A stretch of DNA of 64,000 bases, from positions 63,352,501 through 63,416,500 of the forward strand of contig CM060899.1 of NCBI GenBank assembly GCA_030762935.1, read 5' to 3'. The position numbers were made by a program, and so were the translations under genes. This document shows, in pieces, positions 9,969-18,270 of this stretch. Position 1 is the first letter of the stretch, and each line of letters opens with the position of its first letter. Under the pieces are notes generated by a model that saw nothing but the letters and a program-made list of their open reading frames with translations, searched no databases and had not been told where the DNA came from. Source of the stretch: Hymenopus coronatus. Taxonomy: Eukaryota; Arthropoda; Insecta; Mantodea; Hymenopodidae.

Positions 9969-11540
9969 GGGTATATATATATATATATATATACCAAACT
10001 TGACCTTCCACATCTTTTAAGAAAATTCATCCTTTACCTGGGACATTTCTTGAAATTTTCAATTTTCTCTAGAATGGCTCTAATGACTTTTATTAAAATA
10101 TCATATACGGCAAAAAAAAAAAAAATATATACCCTGAATTTCTTGAGAATAGTCCCTGAAGACCTCATCATTTTGTATGTCTTTAGCTTAACTGGAACTA
10201 TAGGAGCTGGATAAAAGCTTATTTCACAAAAAATGTACATCTCGTTAAAATATGCAGCTCATGTAATAAATATTTCTTGTATAGCTAACCATTTCTGAGA
10301 AATTTCCTTTTATTGGTTTCAATTTTAAAACCACTTAAAACCTTTTCTCAAACAGGAAGGTCTCATCTCTTTTATATCTCTTTTGTTTTACTCCTGGCCA
10401 TTCAGAAAGAACTTAGTTTCAATGTCAATTGCATAGCAATAGCTTTTAAAAGATTTGACCATAATTTTATGTGACTGTGATCTTCCTTATTTCTCTTTTG
10501 CTTAGTAATAAACCATTTCTGTGAGTAATAAACCATTTCTGTTAATAATTACCTCAATTAGCATGAGGTTGATAAAATAATAATATTTTGTAAACAATGT
10601 TTGTGGAATAGATAAGAGAATGTCATGTTAATGTAACACTTGAGATGTTTTTACTTTCTCGACCATGGATCCTCCTGAATCCAAAAAAGCATTTCTAGAA
10701 AAAAATTAGTATGTGTGTCTGTGAACAGCATAGCTCAAAAATAAAAAGACCGTTAAATACCAATCTTGGTATTTAAGTTTAGTATCTTGCAAGGATGCGA
10801 CATGAAGATTTTCAAGAAAATCCCCCCACCCCCTACTACCCTTTACGTGGAACTTTTTTCGAAAATTTTGATTTTCTCAAAAATGGCTAACTATTTTGAT
10901 TAAAATATCATATATTAAGGATATTTACCGGACAAATAAAATGTATAACTTGAATTTTCTGGGAATAGCCTCTGAAGACTACTTTATTATGGAAGAATTT
11001 TTCGGAATTTTGTATAACTGCTAAACCGTAAGAGATAAACAAAAACTTACCCCACAAAAAATGTAGAGCACGATAAAACACACAATATATATTATATACA
11101 TTTTTTTCATGAAGTTGATGGTTTTTGAGATATTCCTTATTTTCAGTTTCATCTATGAAAAACTTATACTTTTCTCATACAGGAATTTGCCAGCTTCTTC
11201 CATACAAACAAAGGAACTTCGTCACATAGCAACCAGCTTTTGAATATCACTTTAACCTATGGTACTCCCTTATTTCACTTCTACTTACAAGGAAACAAGT
11301 AATAAGAGTATTTCTGCTAATTTTTTTCTCGATTAGCATGAGGTAAATAAAAGCAATAGCTTTTTAACAATCAGACTTTTTTACTGTATATTTTATCTGT
11401 CTTTATGTTTTTTGTTCTCCTAGGGGTATGAAGATTTTGATTTTGGAGAGCAGAAAATAACAAGCATTCATCTGTCGCAGAGATATTCCACCACGGCTGA
11501 TACAGGCTACTATAGAGCATCTTGTAAAGTTGATATATAA
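2808..11540 (+). CDS. ASCC1: ASCC1, 3' part of gene (four coding exons)
   Basis: Activating signal cointegrator 1 complex subunit 1, a nuclear partner of the ASCC3 helicase in alkylation-damage repair and transcription. Exons read as 2808-2968, 5887-6044, 9536-9726 (or 9551-9726) and 11424-11540; 627 nt, 208 residues plus stop, and all phases join. The visible part is the 2H-phosphoesterase-like (AKAP7/ASCC1) domain. The first HxT motif is in 'QKLHLTLCTLVL' (exon 1), the second in 'VKLHATLMNTLFR' (exon 3). Between them 'GVEYMNDDPAEVDVLYGKV' is highly characteristic of ASCC1. The ending KVDI-stop is near where the human protein ends. The KH domain and start codon must lie left of the window; 1-2807 holds only repeats. 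The introns hold HINE-like repeats, a PLE, a CCN microsatellite and a nested mariner. Identification rests on remembered family sequence. Confidence 0.93.
3093..3953 (-). repeat. HINE-like repeat, copy 4 (nearly full length)
   Basis: About 860 bp, reversed. Contains a GT/GC alternating stretch at 3232-3292 at the position of the family's internal microsatellite, the actatg...catagt palindrome near 3107-3124 (slightly mutated) and the sub-terminal GTAGAGAAAGTC near 3921. Confidence 0.85.
3955..5000 (+). mobile_element. T1-type DNA element fragment carrying a PLE
   Basis: Starts with the same sequence as the T1 element at 29913-31714 (tccaaaatattaatgtt ... gcgatatatgttttccaa) and ends with one copy of its internal tandem unit (about 4790-4930). 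A PLE fragment lies inside, as in the other copy. Confidence 0.55.
4132..4770 (-). mobile_element. Penelope-like element fragment, GIY-YIG end
   Basis: The minus strand reads, with stops and shifts, YRINCANCNKFYIGKTKRHL then ETRLKEHLRAVKYKQTDKSA, a GIY-YIG domain, followed by EKIHIVKN and FNFELPSQNILW, the conserved PLE C-terminus. Its 3' end at 4132-4330 is homologous to the arms of the palindrome at 30225-30668. Confidence 0.75.
5095..5475. repeat. CCN-type trinucleotide tract, about 380 bp
   Basis: Nearly pure array of CCA with interspersed CTG, CCG and TTG triplets, preceded by (AAT)n and followed by (AAT)n. It lies in an ASCC1 intron. One frame reads as proline/leucine and the opposite strand as valine/alanine; no coding context supports either. 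Confidence 0.95.
5476..5886. other. Unique intron sequence with a 25-bp hairpin
   Basis: AT-rich ASCC1 intron. It holds a perfect inverted repeat of about 25 bp (tgttttattaatttgttgag and its complement, about 5639-5717) and a direct repeat ATTGATATCTGAT at about 5628 and 5756. No gene seen. Confidence 0.6.
5887..6044 (+). CDS. ASCC1: ASCC1 coding exon, central 2H domain
   Basis: Flanked by tttgttttacag and a GTAGGA donor at 6045. It completes the split codon GA/C from the exon before and ends one base into a codon. The peptide includes GVEYMNDDPAEVDVLYGKV, nearly identical to the ASCC1 family signature. A longer in-frame reading from an upstream ATG runs through the acceptor and is an artefact. 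Confidence 0.92.
6160..6453 (-). repeat. HINE-like repeat, copy 5, left part
   Basis: Diverged copy interrupted at 6453 by a mariner; it resumes at 9424 and ends near 9516 with GCTAAAGAAAGTTATGTG. The two halves join without loss, which identifies the mariner as the later arrival. Confidence 0.75.
6735..7768 (+). mobile_element. TIR element nested in the mariner, with a partial SINE
   Basis: Ends are CGGTCAAAATTTAGTCCAAA on the left and the complement of CGGTCAAATATTTTGGTCCA on the right, forming imperfect terminal inverted repeats. About 370 bp at its right end recur inverted at 63612-64000. A partial tRNA-type SINE body lies at about 6930-7085. No ORF is recognised. Confidence 0.6.
8140..8853 (-). 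mobile_element. 5'-truncated LINE (Jockey-like RNase H end) with target duplication
   Basis: The minus strand encodes an RNase H domain (HFDGELEAINSALKHL, FSDSKSALQAICTSV, CIPSHCGVLGNEKA) and the LINE C-terminal HDCLAAHLHKLDI segment, and ends in an AACC repeat tail. A 12-bp target duplication AATCAAAAAGAT flanks it at 8128-8139 and 8854-8865. It interrupts the mariner transposase between HFQPESKR and MEWKQPTS. Confidence 0.85.
9536..9726 (+). CDS. ASCC1: ASCC1 coding exon with second HxT motif
   Basis: Donor GTATGT at 9727. Two in-frame acceptors are possible: tttttggtag before 9536 or gattttacag before 9551; they differ by five codons (VEDFT). Both close phase. The exon carries VKLHATLMNT, the second HxT motif, and a basic loop (SKRRHRPRES) before FDAVAILK. 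It begins directly downstream of an old HINE-like copy. Confidence 0.88.
9766..10644 (-). repeat. HINE-like repeat, copy 6, with expanded microsatellite
   Basis: Diverged reversed copy in an ASCC1 intron. At the family's internal microsatellite position it carries (GA)n at about 9900-9966 followed by (TA)n at about 9970-9994, instead of (GT)n. Confidence 0.75.
10652..11372 (-). repeat. HINE-like repeat, copy 7
   Basis: Reversed copy missing the 3' palindrome segment. Ends just upstream of the last ASCC1 exon. Confidence 0.8.
11424..11540 (+). CDS. ASCC1: ASCC1 terminal coding exon
   Basis: Acceptor ttctcctag before 11424, phase 0, 38 codons then TAA. The peptide has ITSIHLSQRYST and ends CKVDI, matching the C-terminal strand of ASCC1 (ITSIHISQR-like). 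An AATAAA lies 63 bases after the stop. Confidence 0.9.
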   Translation, partial: GYEDFDFGEQKITSIHLSQRYSTTADTGYYRASCKVDI

Positions 11541-11602
11541 ATTAGTTTTTACTTCAGAACTTCCTAAACTGATTTTTGTTACTGGTTAACTATGATCTGA
11601 GA

Positions 11603-11608
11603 AATAAA
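11603..11608 (+). promoter_or_regulatory. Polyadenylation signal of ASCC1
   Basis: Canonical AATAAA 63 bases after the ASCC1 stop. It implies a short 3' UTR of about 80-100 bases. No second signal this close was seen. Confidence 0.6.
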
Positions 11609-11708
11609 ACTGAAGATTTTTTACATTACATCTTCTTTTACTTTACCTTAAGATTCTCATGTACTGTAAAAGCAGGCTTTTACACTAAACACAATAGTTA
11701 TCAGAAAC

Positions 11709-12258
11709 AACATTTGAAGGCCCGGGGATCTCGGGATCGATTCCCGGCTGGGGTGGGGAATTTTTCTTTAGCGAGAATTATTCTCTAATTATTAATATAT
11801 TTATTATTATTAATACTATTATTATTGTTATTATTTAATGAATGATTGAAGGCTTAAAGGAACCAACCCGGACAAAAGCCTAACGTCTGATCCCTCACTT
11901 TCACGTGGTGTAGCTGTTAGTAGTCACATGATAATTTTGTCATTAAGGCGACCTTTTAATCCCTTCTATAATTTGAAGACTTAAAGGAACTGACCCAAAC
12001 AAAATCATGTGATGAACTCAAGGGAAGGGCTGCTCACTAATAAGTACTGGTCAGCTTCGTGAGTTACTGACCGAATTGGTATTTCTTCCCCTTCTTATAT
12101 CAATTCCCTCTTTAAACTTTCCTATCCAGTCCCGCTTGACTGAACTCTTGTTTTCTTCGACCCCGATGGTATTAGAGAATTCCAGGCCTAGGGGATTATT
12201 TCAACTTCTTTCCTATAAATTCTTCCTAGTACTTGGGTGACGTAACCGTCAAATACAT
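11709..12258 (+). repeat. Dispersed repeat with tRNA-like start (family D), copy 1
   Basis: Begins with GATCGATTCCCGGCTGGGGT, like a tRNA B-box and shared with the SINE at 13597. It continues with about 400 bp that recur at 55140-55590 (for example GGAAGGGCTGCTCAC, GGCCTAGGGGAT). Probably a SINE-like or composite element of about 550 bp. Confidence 0.6.
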
Positions 12259-12404
12259 GGTGCCACTTCTTAACAGTATTAATTTGTTTAATACACCCCA
12301 ATATGAATCCTGGGGGGAAAAAAAAATAGAGTGGAAATCTCAAACCTTCTAAGTGCTGTTTTTAATTTTTTTTTTTTGCTTTTTTCCACAAGAACGTTGC
12401 ATGT

Positions 12405-12587
12405 GGAGTCGATTAATTACACTAAACAACACTTTCTTGGGATTTTTGCTGGAACATGTTTCCTTCATTTTCAACCGGACATTGATGATCGTCGATGTCC
12501 TGTTAGAAATGAAGGAAACTGGTCCTTTGAAACATGTTCCAGCAAAAATCCGAAGTAAGTGTTGTTTAGTGTAATTAATCAACTCCT
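12405..12587 (+). repeat. Palindrome of PLE-terminus type (small)
   Basis: Arms 12405-12482 and 12493-12587 are inverted copies; the left arm lacks about 14 bp. The arms contain gattaattacactaaacaa and gaaatgaaggaaactggtcc followed by TTTGAAACATGTTCC. The same unit occurs at 58899-59115, and half of it at about 14045-14155. Confidence 0.75.
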
Positions 12588-12850
12588 TGTCAAATAAATG
12601 GATATAACAACAATGTTTACAAACTTTCACAAAAAGAAAAGTGGACGTTCCATGTGCCCAGCTGCATATTCCTATTCATGTTTCAAGTGCCAATTCGCAG
12701 TAGTTCAATGACTCGTTAACAGATAGCATAGATCGAAGTTCCAAGCAGTAATGCTATCTAGTGTTCTAAGTGCCAGCTGTGTTGTGGGCTGGGTGCAGGG
12801 TCATACATTATTAGGTGTTAATTTTACAATAAATAATAACATTTTTACAG

Positions 12851-13210
12851 CTGGCGCTAGTGTCAGCTAAAGCTTTAAATCCTTTTCATGTAGTTCCAAT
12901 GGAAGAAAGTGATTTCTTTAATTTGAAGAATGTTGCTGATTCACTGATAGTATTAAACAAGTGAACAATGCTAAAAGCTTCACAATCTCAAATAGCTATG
13001 AAAACCACTTATTCAACATAAGAACAGTGGAAGGTAGTTAATGTTTTAAAGACAGGAAAATCAGCAGTTGATATAAAGCAAACTCTACTTCAGCTGAAAG
13101 ACCAACTGTGTTTATCGGTTGAGAAAATGAAAGATCTCATAACCATGTTGCCATTCCTTCCTGAAGAGCATAAGGAGTATTATAAGACAATGATTTCAAT
13201 TCCAGAATAA
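12851..13210 (+). pseudogene. Degenerate coding trace of unknown family
   Basis: A single frame of 120 codons, interrupted only by TGA at about 12962 and TAA at about 13019, ends in TAA at 13208. It starts after an acceptor-like tttttacag. The product would contain SAKALNPFHVVPMEESDFFN, QWKVVNVLKTGKSAVDIK and MLPFLPEEHKEYYKTMISIP. It looks like protein rather than random sequence, possibly an exon of a decayed transposon gene or retrocopy. I do not recognise the family. Confidence 0.4.
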
Positions 13211-13590
13211 GAGGTAAACATCTCAACCAGTCTTCCTTTCAGTGTTTTGAGGTAACAAAACATGAATACTGCATTGAAATTGTAGGTTTTGTAAACAATA
13301 CTACAGTTTTGCACTTTTCTCCTTAATGGATACATAGTGCTTAGGAAAACGTTACATATTACTACAAATATTGTGTTATTTCTCTCAAAACCCTTAAGTA
13401 AAATGTAGCATTTGATTGGCACTAGGAACTGAATTTGCCATCATGTGGCACATAGAACGTTCTTGTTATCATTTACCCTTATTCTCCTTCACTATTGTAT
13501 TATTGGCATAACATTTGAATACAAAATAATTTTGTAATACAAAACTGCTCTCATACTGATTTTAGGCATAGCATGTTTTATACAAGTATA
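13211..13590. other. Unassigned intergenic sequence
   Basis: AT-rich stretch between the degenerate ORF and a SINE. No gene or known repeat recognised. Confidence 0.5.
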
Positions 13591-13596
13591 TATAGA

Positions 13597-13735
13597 CTGC
13601 CTCCGTGGTTGAGTGGTCAGCAAGTGACTTCTCACCTGGAGGTCCCAGGTTCGATTCCTGGCTGGGGTGGGGAATTTTTCTTTAACCAGAATTATTCCCT
13701 CTCCCCCACAGAGTCTGAAAGTATGAATGTGAGGG
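13597..13735 (+). repeat. tRNA-derived SINE (family S4)
   Basis: A-box-like TGGTTGAGTGGTCAGCAAG and B-box GGTTCGATTCCTGGC are spaced as in a tRNA, followed by the tail GGGGAATTTTTCTTTAACCA. The acceptor stem does not pair properly, so it is not a tRNA gene. The tail is shared with 11740-11780. Confidence 0.7.
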
Positions 13736-13737
13736 AG

Positions 13738-13886
13738 AATGTGTGTGTGTGTGTGTGTGTGTGCGTGTGTGCGTGCGTGCGTGCGTGCGTGTGGGTGTGG
13801 GGGTGGGGGTGGGTGGGTGTGTGCGTGCGGTGTGTGTGTGGGGGGGGTGCGTGCGCGCGGCGGGCGGGCGGGTGCGTGCGTGTGGA
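13738..13886. repeat. GT/GGGT/GCGC microsatellite
   Basis: Alternating (GT)n passing into GGGT and GCGT runs, at the 3' end of a SINE. Strong purine-pyrimidine alternation, so prone to left-handed DNA. Confidence 0.9.
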
Positions 13887-14044
13887 AAAATAAAATGATT
13901 TAAACTAAAGCGTAAAAGAACCTACAGACAAGGAGTTGATTCAAGTGGAAAAAAAATAAAACATATATATAGATAGATGTTTTACTTTTACTTTTTTTAT
14001 TTTGGAAGTCGATAACAGTGTTGTTGAGATTGAATTAAAAGTAA

Positions 14045-14650
14045 ACGTTGAGTTGATTAATGATACTAAATAACACTCACATTTAAATTTCCCGGAACAT
14101 GTTTCAGAGGTTAGTTTCCTCCATTGTCAACCAGACATCAACTAATCGCTGGTGGTGACACTGATCAATCCATCGATTGCTCTGGTGGTGATTCTATGAA
14201 TTTGTACAATGAGTCGCTCTGGGGGATATCGAGGTTGATAATCCTATTTTTGTTTTTTCAAATGAAAATTTGTTCCCAAGTTGCCAATTCCTGCATTCAG
14301 TGTTTCAATAACTTCGGCTCTGGGTTTATATCATGGTTTTCTGTGTTTTAATCCAAGTCAAAGAGCACTTTAGAAATCTAAAACTAAAACAAGAAGATAA
14401 ATCAGCAGTAGCACTTCATTTCTGGAAGGAAAATTATAATATAGATCCAAATCCAAAATTGCTAAAAACCATGTCAGGCCACAATGAATGCACAACCTAG
14501 GAAAACATTCTCATATGGAAAAACAAAGATCACCTAATAAACTTTGAAATCTTGCCAGTTGACAACTTAGTTAAGAAGTTCATTTTGCCACCAGAGAAAA
14601 CACAGGTAGATGCAACCAACAATGACAGTTGGACCCCTGAGGTTGAAAAT
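14045..14650 (+). mobile_element. PLE fragment: half terminus plus GIY-YIG tail
   Basis: At 14045-14155 lies half of the small palindrome unit (CCCGGAACATGTTTCAGAGG). From 14355 the plus strand reads VKEHFRNLKLKQEDKSAVAL then HFWKENYNIDPNPKLL, a GIY-YIG C-terminal region, and INFEILPVDNLVKKF. It is very similar to 52600-52870. Confidence 0.7.
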
Positions 14651-15380
14651 GGAAGCATGGGCTTCCAAAACTAGTCCCTTATAATGAAAATGTAAGTGAA
14701 GTAGAGTCAAAAATACTGACTCAACAAATTAATACCACATTTAATCTTTCTTCACCTTCAATGACAAATTTTTACAGGAAACTTCAAGTTTAGCAATGGA
14801 AAATTCATTATCACCCTTTTTGGCAGATCTAGTTGAGGAACCTAGAGGTCCACATAACAAAAACATTTCTATTATTAACCAAAATTTGGTATTTATTTAC
14901 ATAGAATGTCCCAATGAGCATATTGCTCTTGGCAGGGACTGCCATTTAGTGAGGCAGTAAGCAAAATACAGAGAATAAAATAAACACATAAAAAGGAGTA
15001 TATTAAGTATTGCTATACACTGTATTTACAGAGATTAGGAAAATGGCAGTATATTTGTTTTCTTAAATATTTCTACAGAGGGCTTTAAAATATTAAATCC
15101 ATTAAGTTTGTAATAGTTCTCTTATGTAGGATTTCTAAACAGTTTAGCTGCTCTTTATTGGACTGTACTAATTCAAAAACAGGAAATTGGGGAGCAAGAG
15201 TGCAAAATAAAGACTTCTTTTACAGCTGTTATCTAAGTCTAAAACTTTGTCTGTACAATATGCAATGTGTTTTCAATGTGGTATGTCCATATCAAAGATG
15301 TATAGATATGTTGATATCTTTGTTTTAGTACCCAGAAAACTATTAAATAATGCCCTCAAACTCCTTAATCTACAGGGCCA
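14651..15380. other. Unassigned intergenic sequence, probably old repeats
   Basis: AT-rich with no readable ORF. A segment at about 14640-14740 resembles the PLE 3' terminus at 52930-53045. Nothing else recognised. Confidence 0.4.
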
Positions 15381-16160
15381 TTAAAATAAACTTACAATAG
15401 AAACTGAAAAAGATGGTTGATTACCTTTCCTGGATCTCAAAATTAAAAGACACAGCAACAGAATAGAATTTGAAATTATTCGCTTACCCACCCATGTGGA
15501 TAATTACATAAAGAAACACAACCACAACCCGAAAAAACATCATATTACATAGTCTAGTACATAGGATTGTACATATGCCTATCAAAGAACCGAAGTATAA
15601 TAGAGAATACAAGCACATGCAAAAAGTTGCAGCACAAAATGGTTTTATCAACACTTGGTAGACAGGCTAATAAGCAAATATAAAAATAAAATAGAAAAAA
15701 TCACTATTTAGCAATGGTAACAATTCACAGCAAAGATACACAAATTTAATTCCATCCAAGCTTTCACCATAAATTCATTAAAATCTTCCAAGAACAAGGT
15801 AAAACATTGGCACCATGCAACAGATACAATCTTAGGAATTTACTTAACCATCCTTTATAAGAGACAATACTAAATGAAAAGAATAAGGAATCTACCTAAG
15901 ATCTAGCTGCAAAGATTGCTCAAACATGTACATAGAAAAGATAAAAAGAAATCTACAATAATAAAACCTGCCATAATACCTACACAATTGATAGTTTGGG
16001 ACAAAATTCACATTTTAAAAACCCGTGTCATGAATTTTGAATTGCCGCCATTAGACGATCTCTTCAAGTTTACCACCAGATAGCAGCACTATCAATAAAT
16101 CAGCAACTACTTCCCTAAGCTTCAGATTATCTGATGATGACAATACAGTTCTCTAATCAT
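15380..16160 (+). mobile_element. Degenerate Penelope-like element, RT end to 3' terminus
   Basis: The plus strand reads, with few stops, LPFLDLKIKRHSNRIEFEII, RLPTHVDNYIKKHNHNPKKH then LVHRIVHMPIKEPKYNREYK, the PLE segment after the catalytic fingers/palm. Further on, VWDKIHILKTRVMNFELPPL is the PLE C-terminus. The 3' end has CTGATGATGACAATACAG at about 16130. Confidence 0.75.
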
Positions 16161-17540
16161 GTCCAAGTAAAATAAAGTAAATGAGACTTAAAAGTGTCTA
16201 TATAATTACTCCAGCATATTTTAAAGTTTCATTATTAAAAACACTTCTTACATCACGTGCAAACAAAAAACAAAACATTAAGCTCAGTAATAGATGTTGA
16301 CACAATCCTGTGGACTATCCTTCAAGAAAGTAAATATACACTATTCGAGGGCCATTATCATTCAGGGGTTCGAGTATAAAAACTAAATCGGTCATCGCTT
16401 TCTTCTGTTTGTTATTTCTAATAAATGGAATAACTATATTATAACTACAGTTACACAGAAAATACTTTTTGTTTTATACATTACCTATGTATACTTAATT
16501 GATTATGCACAATTATATTTGCAGCTTGCTATTTTGTGTATTATCTTATTGGTATGATCAGATGGATTGTATACAGCATTTAGATGTTGGCTCATTAAAA
16601 TTATCATTCAACTTCCTGGCATTCTCTTCGAAATCATGTAGCAAAGTATACTTGCAAGAAAACTGTAAATAGATTGTTACCGTGTCTAATAAAGTATAAT
16701 GTACTAAACCAGTATAATGATCAATAGATGTGTAGTGTTTGGATGTGATTTTTCATATAGCAGAAGAAAAAAAATCAAGGAAAAGGAAATGCTTCAATAC
16801 ATAGGTCAGGGTACTTATTTAAATGATTTTGTGGTGTTTAATGTTCAATTAAGCAGTAAATCTATCATGTAAGTTTTAAACCAGTATAATGTTCAATACG
16901 TATGTGGTATTTTGTTGTAATTTCTCGAATAGCAGAAGCAAAACAAGGACAGGGAAATTCGTAGACAAAATTGGCAACCTACTTCGGTTCATAAGAAACT
17001 CTTGTTAATTCGCCCATTTAGCAGCTATCGCGAGAAACAATTACTATCAATTTATGTGCTTATGAAACCAGAACCGTGAGAATAGGAGGAGTGAACCTTG
17101 GACTCGGAATGTAATACATGCAATCCACAGTGAGTCATGTTCTATTAGATAATCTCCGATACTTGTCACTTTTTTTTTTTTTTTTTTTTTTTTTGTGCTT
17201 TAAAACTATTCCATCGCCTTTCCCAAACATATGTGAGAGAGAGCGAGAATGTATATGTTTACGTACATGCGTCCTGTATATGACTGCCTCATGCATATAT
17301 TAAATTTAGACAAAGAAATATAATAAAATTAAGTTATGGCCATACCACGATGTTTATTGCAATAATACCAATTTATCAATAACTTCTGACAGGCCAAAAA
17401 AAAAGTGATTGTATAAAATATTCCTTCAACGACAGATCTCTCCCTTTCCATTGTCATTTGTTCTTTACTCAAAAACTTGTAAACACAATTTGACAGTAGT
17501 TGAATATGTTGTGTTATCACAAGATGGCGGATGGACACAA
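16161..17540. other. Intergenic, no gene seen; short tandem duplication
   Basis: AT-rich. A unit of about 170 bp is repeated imperfectly (AAACCAGTATAATGWTCAATA at about 16707 and 16880, each followed by AGCAGAAG). Poly-T lies at 17170-17193. No coding evidence. Confidence 0.5.
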
Positions 17541-18055
17541 AACGTGCCTCACCCCTGTGACTTCACCAACCAAAATGCATAATTAGAGGGCTTTTCCGAT
17601 GTAGTCTATCTGCGGCTAGTGTACACTATTGCTTGTATTCAGTAATAGTCTTGCTTTAAAGTTTCATAACTAACATCAGTTTACTGTCTCATAATTGCAA
17701 CCCTTCAATAAAATTATATTCCGTTATTTTTGACTACTTTTTCTGCAAGTAGGCTATATTTTCAAAGAGCTACTTTTACTTCTTTATCCTGGCAACCCTG
17801 ACCGTTTTAAGTTGCGGACAGTGTTTTTGTTCCGTTCGTTCTGTCATGGTTCTGTAGAGTTGTGTACTGTAAATCCAAAGTTCTAAGGGCTAAGTCCTAG
17901 CTTGGTGTTTTGATACCAAACTCGATTTAAACTGTGAATGGCTATGCGGCATAAAGAATGGGAGTGCAGCTCTCTTATGTTTAGGAACTTATCAGAATAT
18001 TGCATATATATTGAATAGTTTTTTTGTTGTTGTGTACTATAAACAACATTTCAAA
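17540..18055 (+). promoter_or_regulatory. Probable promoter and 5' UTR of seipin
   Basis: Unique sequence immediately upstream of the seipin ATG, with no recognised repeats and somewhat higher GC between about 17790 and 17960. The transcription start is not marked by a clear TATA box. Extent is inferred from position only. Confidence 0.35.
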
Positions 18056-18270
18056 ATGCCTGGATTTCGTTCTGTCAGAGACATAATTCAAGAGTATAAA
18101 CAAAGAACTACAGACAGAGTCAATGATGTGAGAGAGCTTTTAGTTAAAGGAGGTGCAGTGGCTTTAATTGCAACGGTTATTGTTTGGATTGCAATATTCT
18201 TGTACATAGCGTTTTATTATGCGTATATGCCTTCGATTACACACGTGAGACCTGTACATCTACAGTTCAA
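18056..18270 (+). CDS. BSCL2: Seipin coding exon 1 (N-terminus, TM1)
   Basis: Runs from the ATG at 18056 to a GTAAGAG donor at 18271. Encodes the amphipathic N-terminus and the first membrane segment (ALIATVIVWIAIFLYIAF). An in-frame ATG 45 bases upstream would add MNSFFVVVYYKQHFK. Confidence 0.93.

Noticed and set aside
9867..10214. ORF with GERERERE-type peptide and the reverse serine/leucine ORF
   Set aside because: Product of the (GA)n and (TA)n runs inside a HINE-like repeat.
13573..13893. 106-codon ORF over a SINE
   Set aside because: Combines a tRNA-like SINE and a GT/GGGT microsatellite; not a gene.
14124..14351. 75-codon plus-strand ORF with hydrophobic middle
   Set aside because: Overlaps PLE-terminus repeat and shows no splice or family support.
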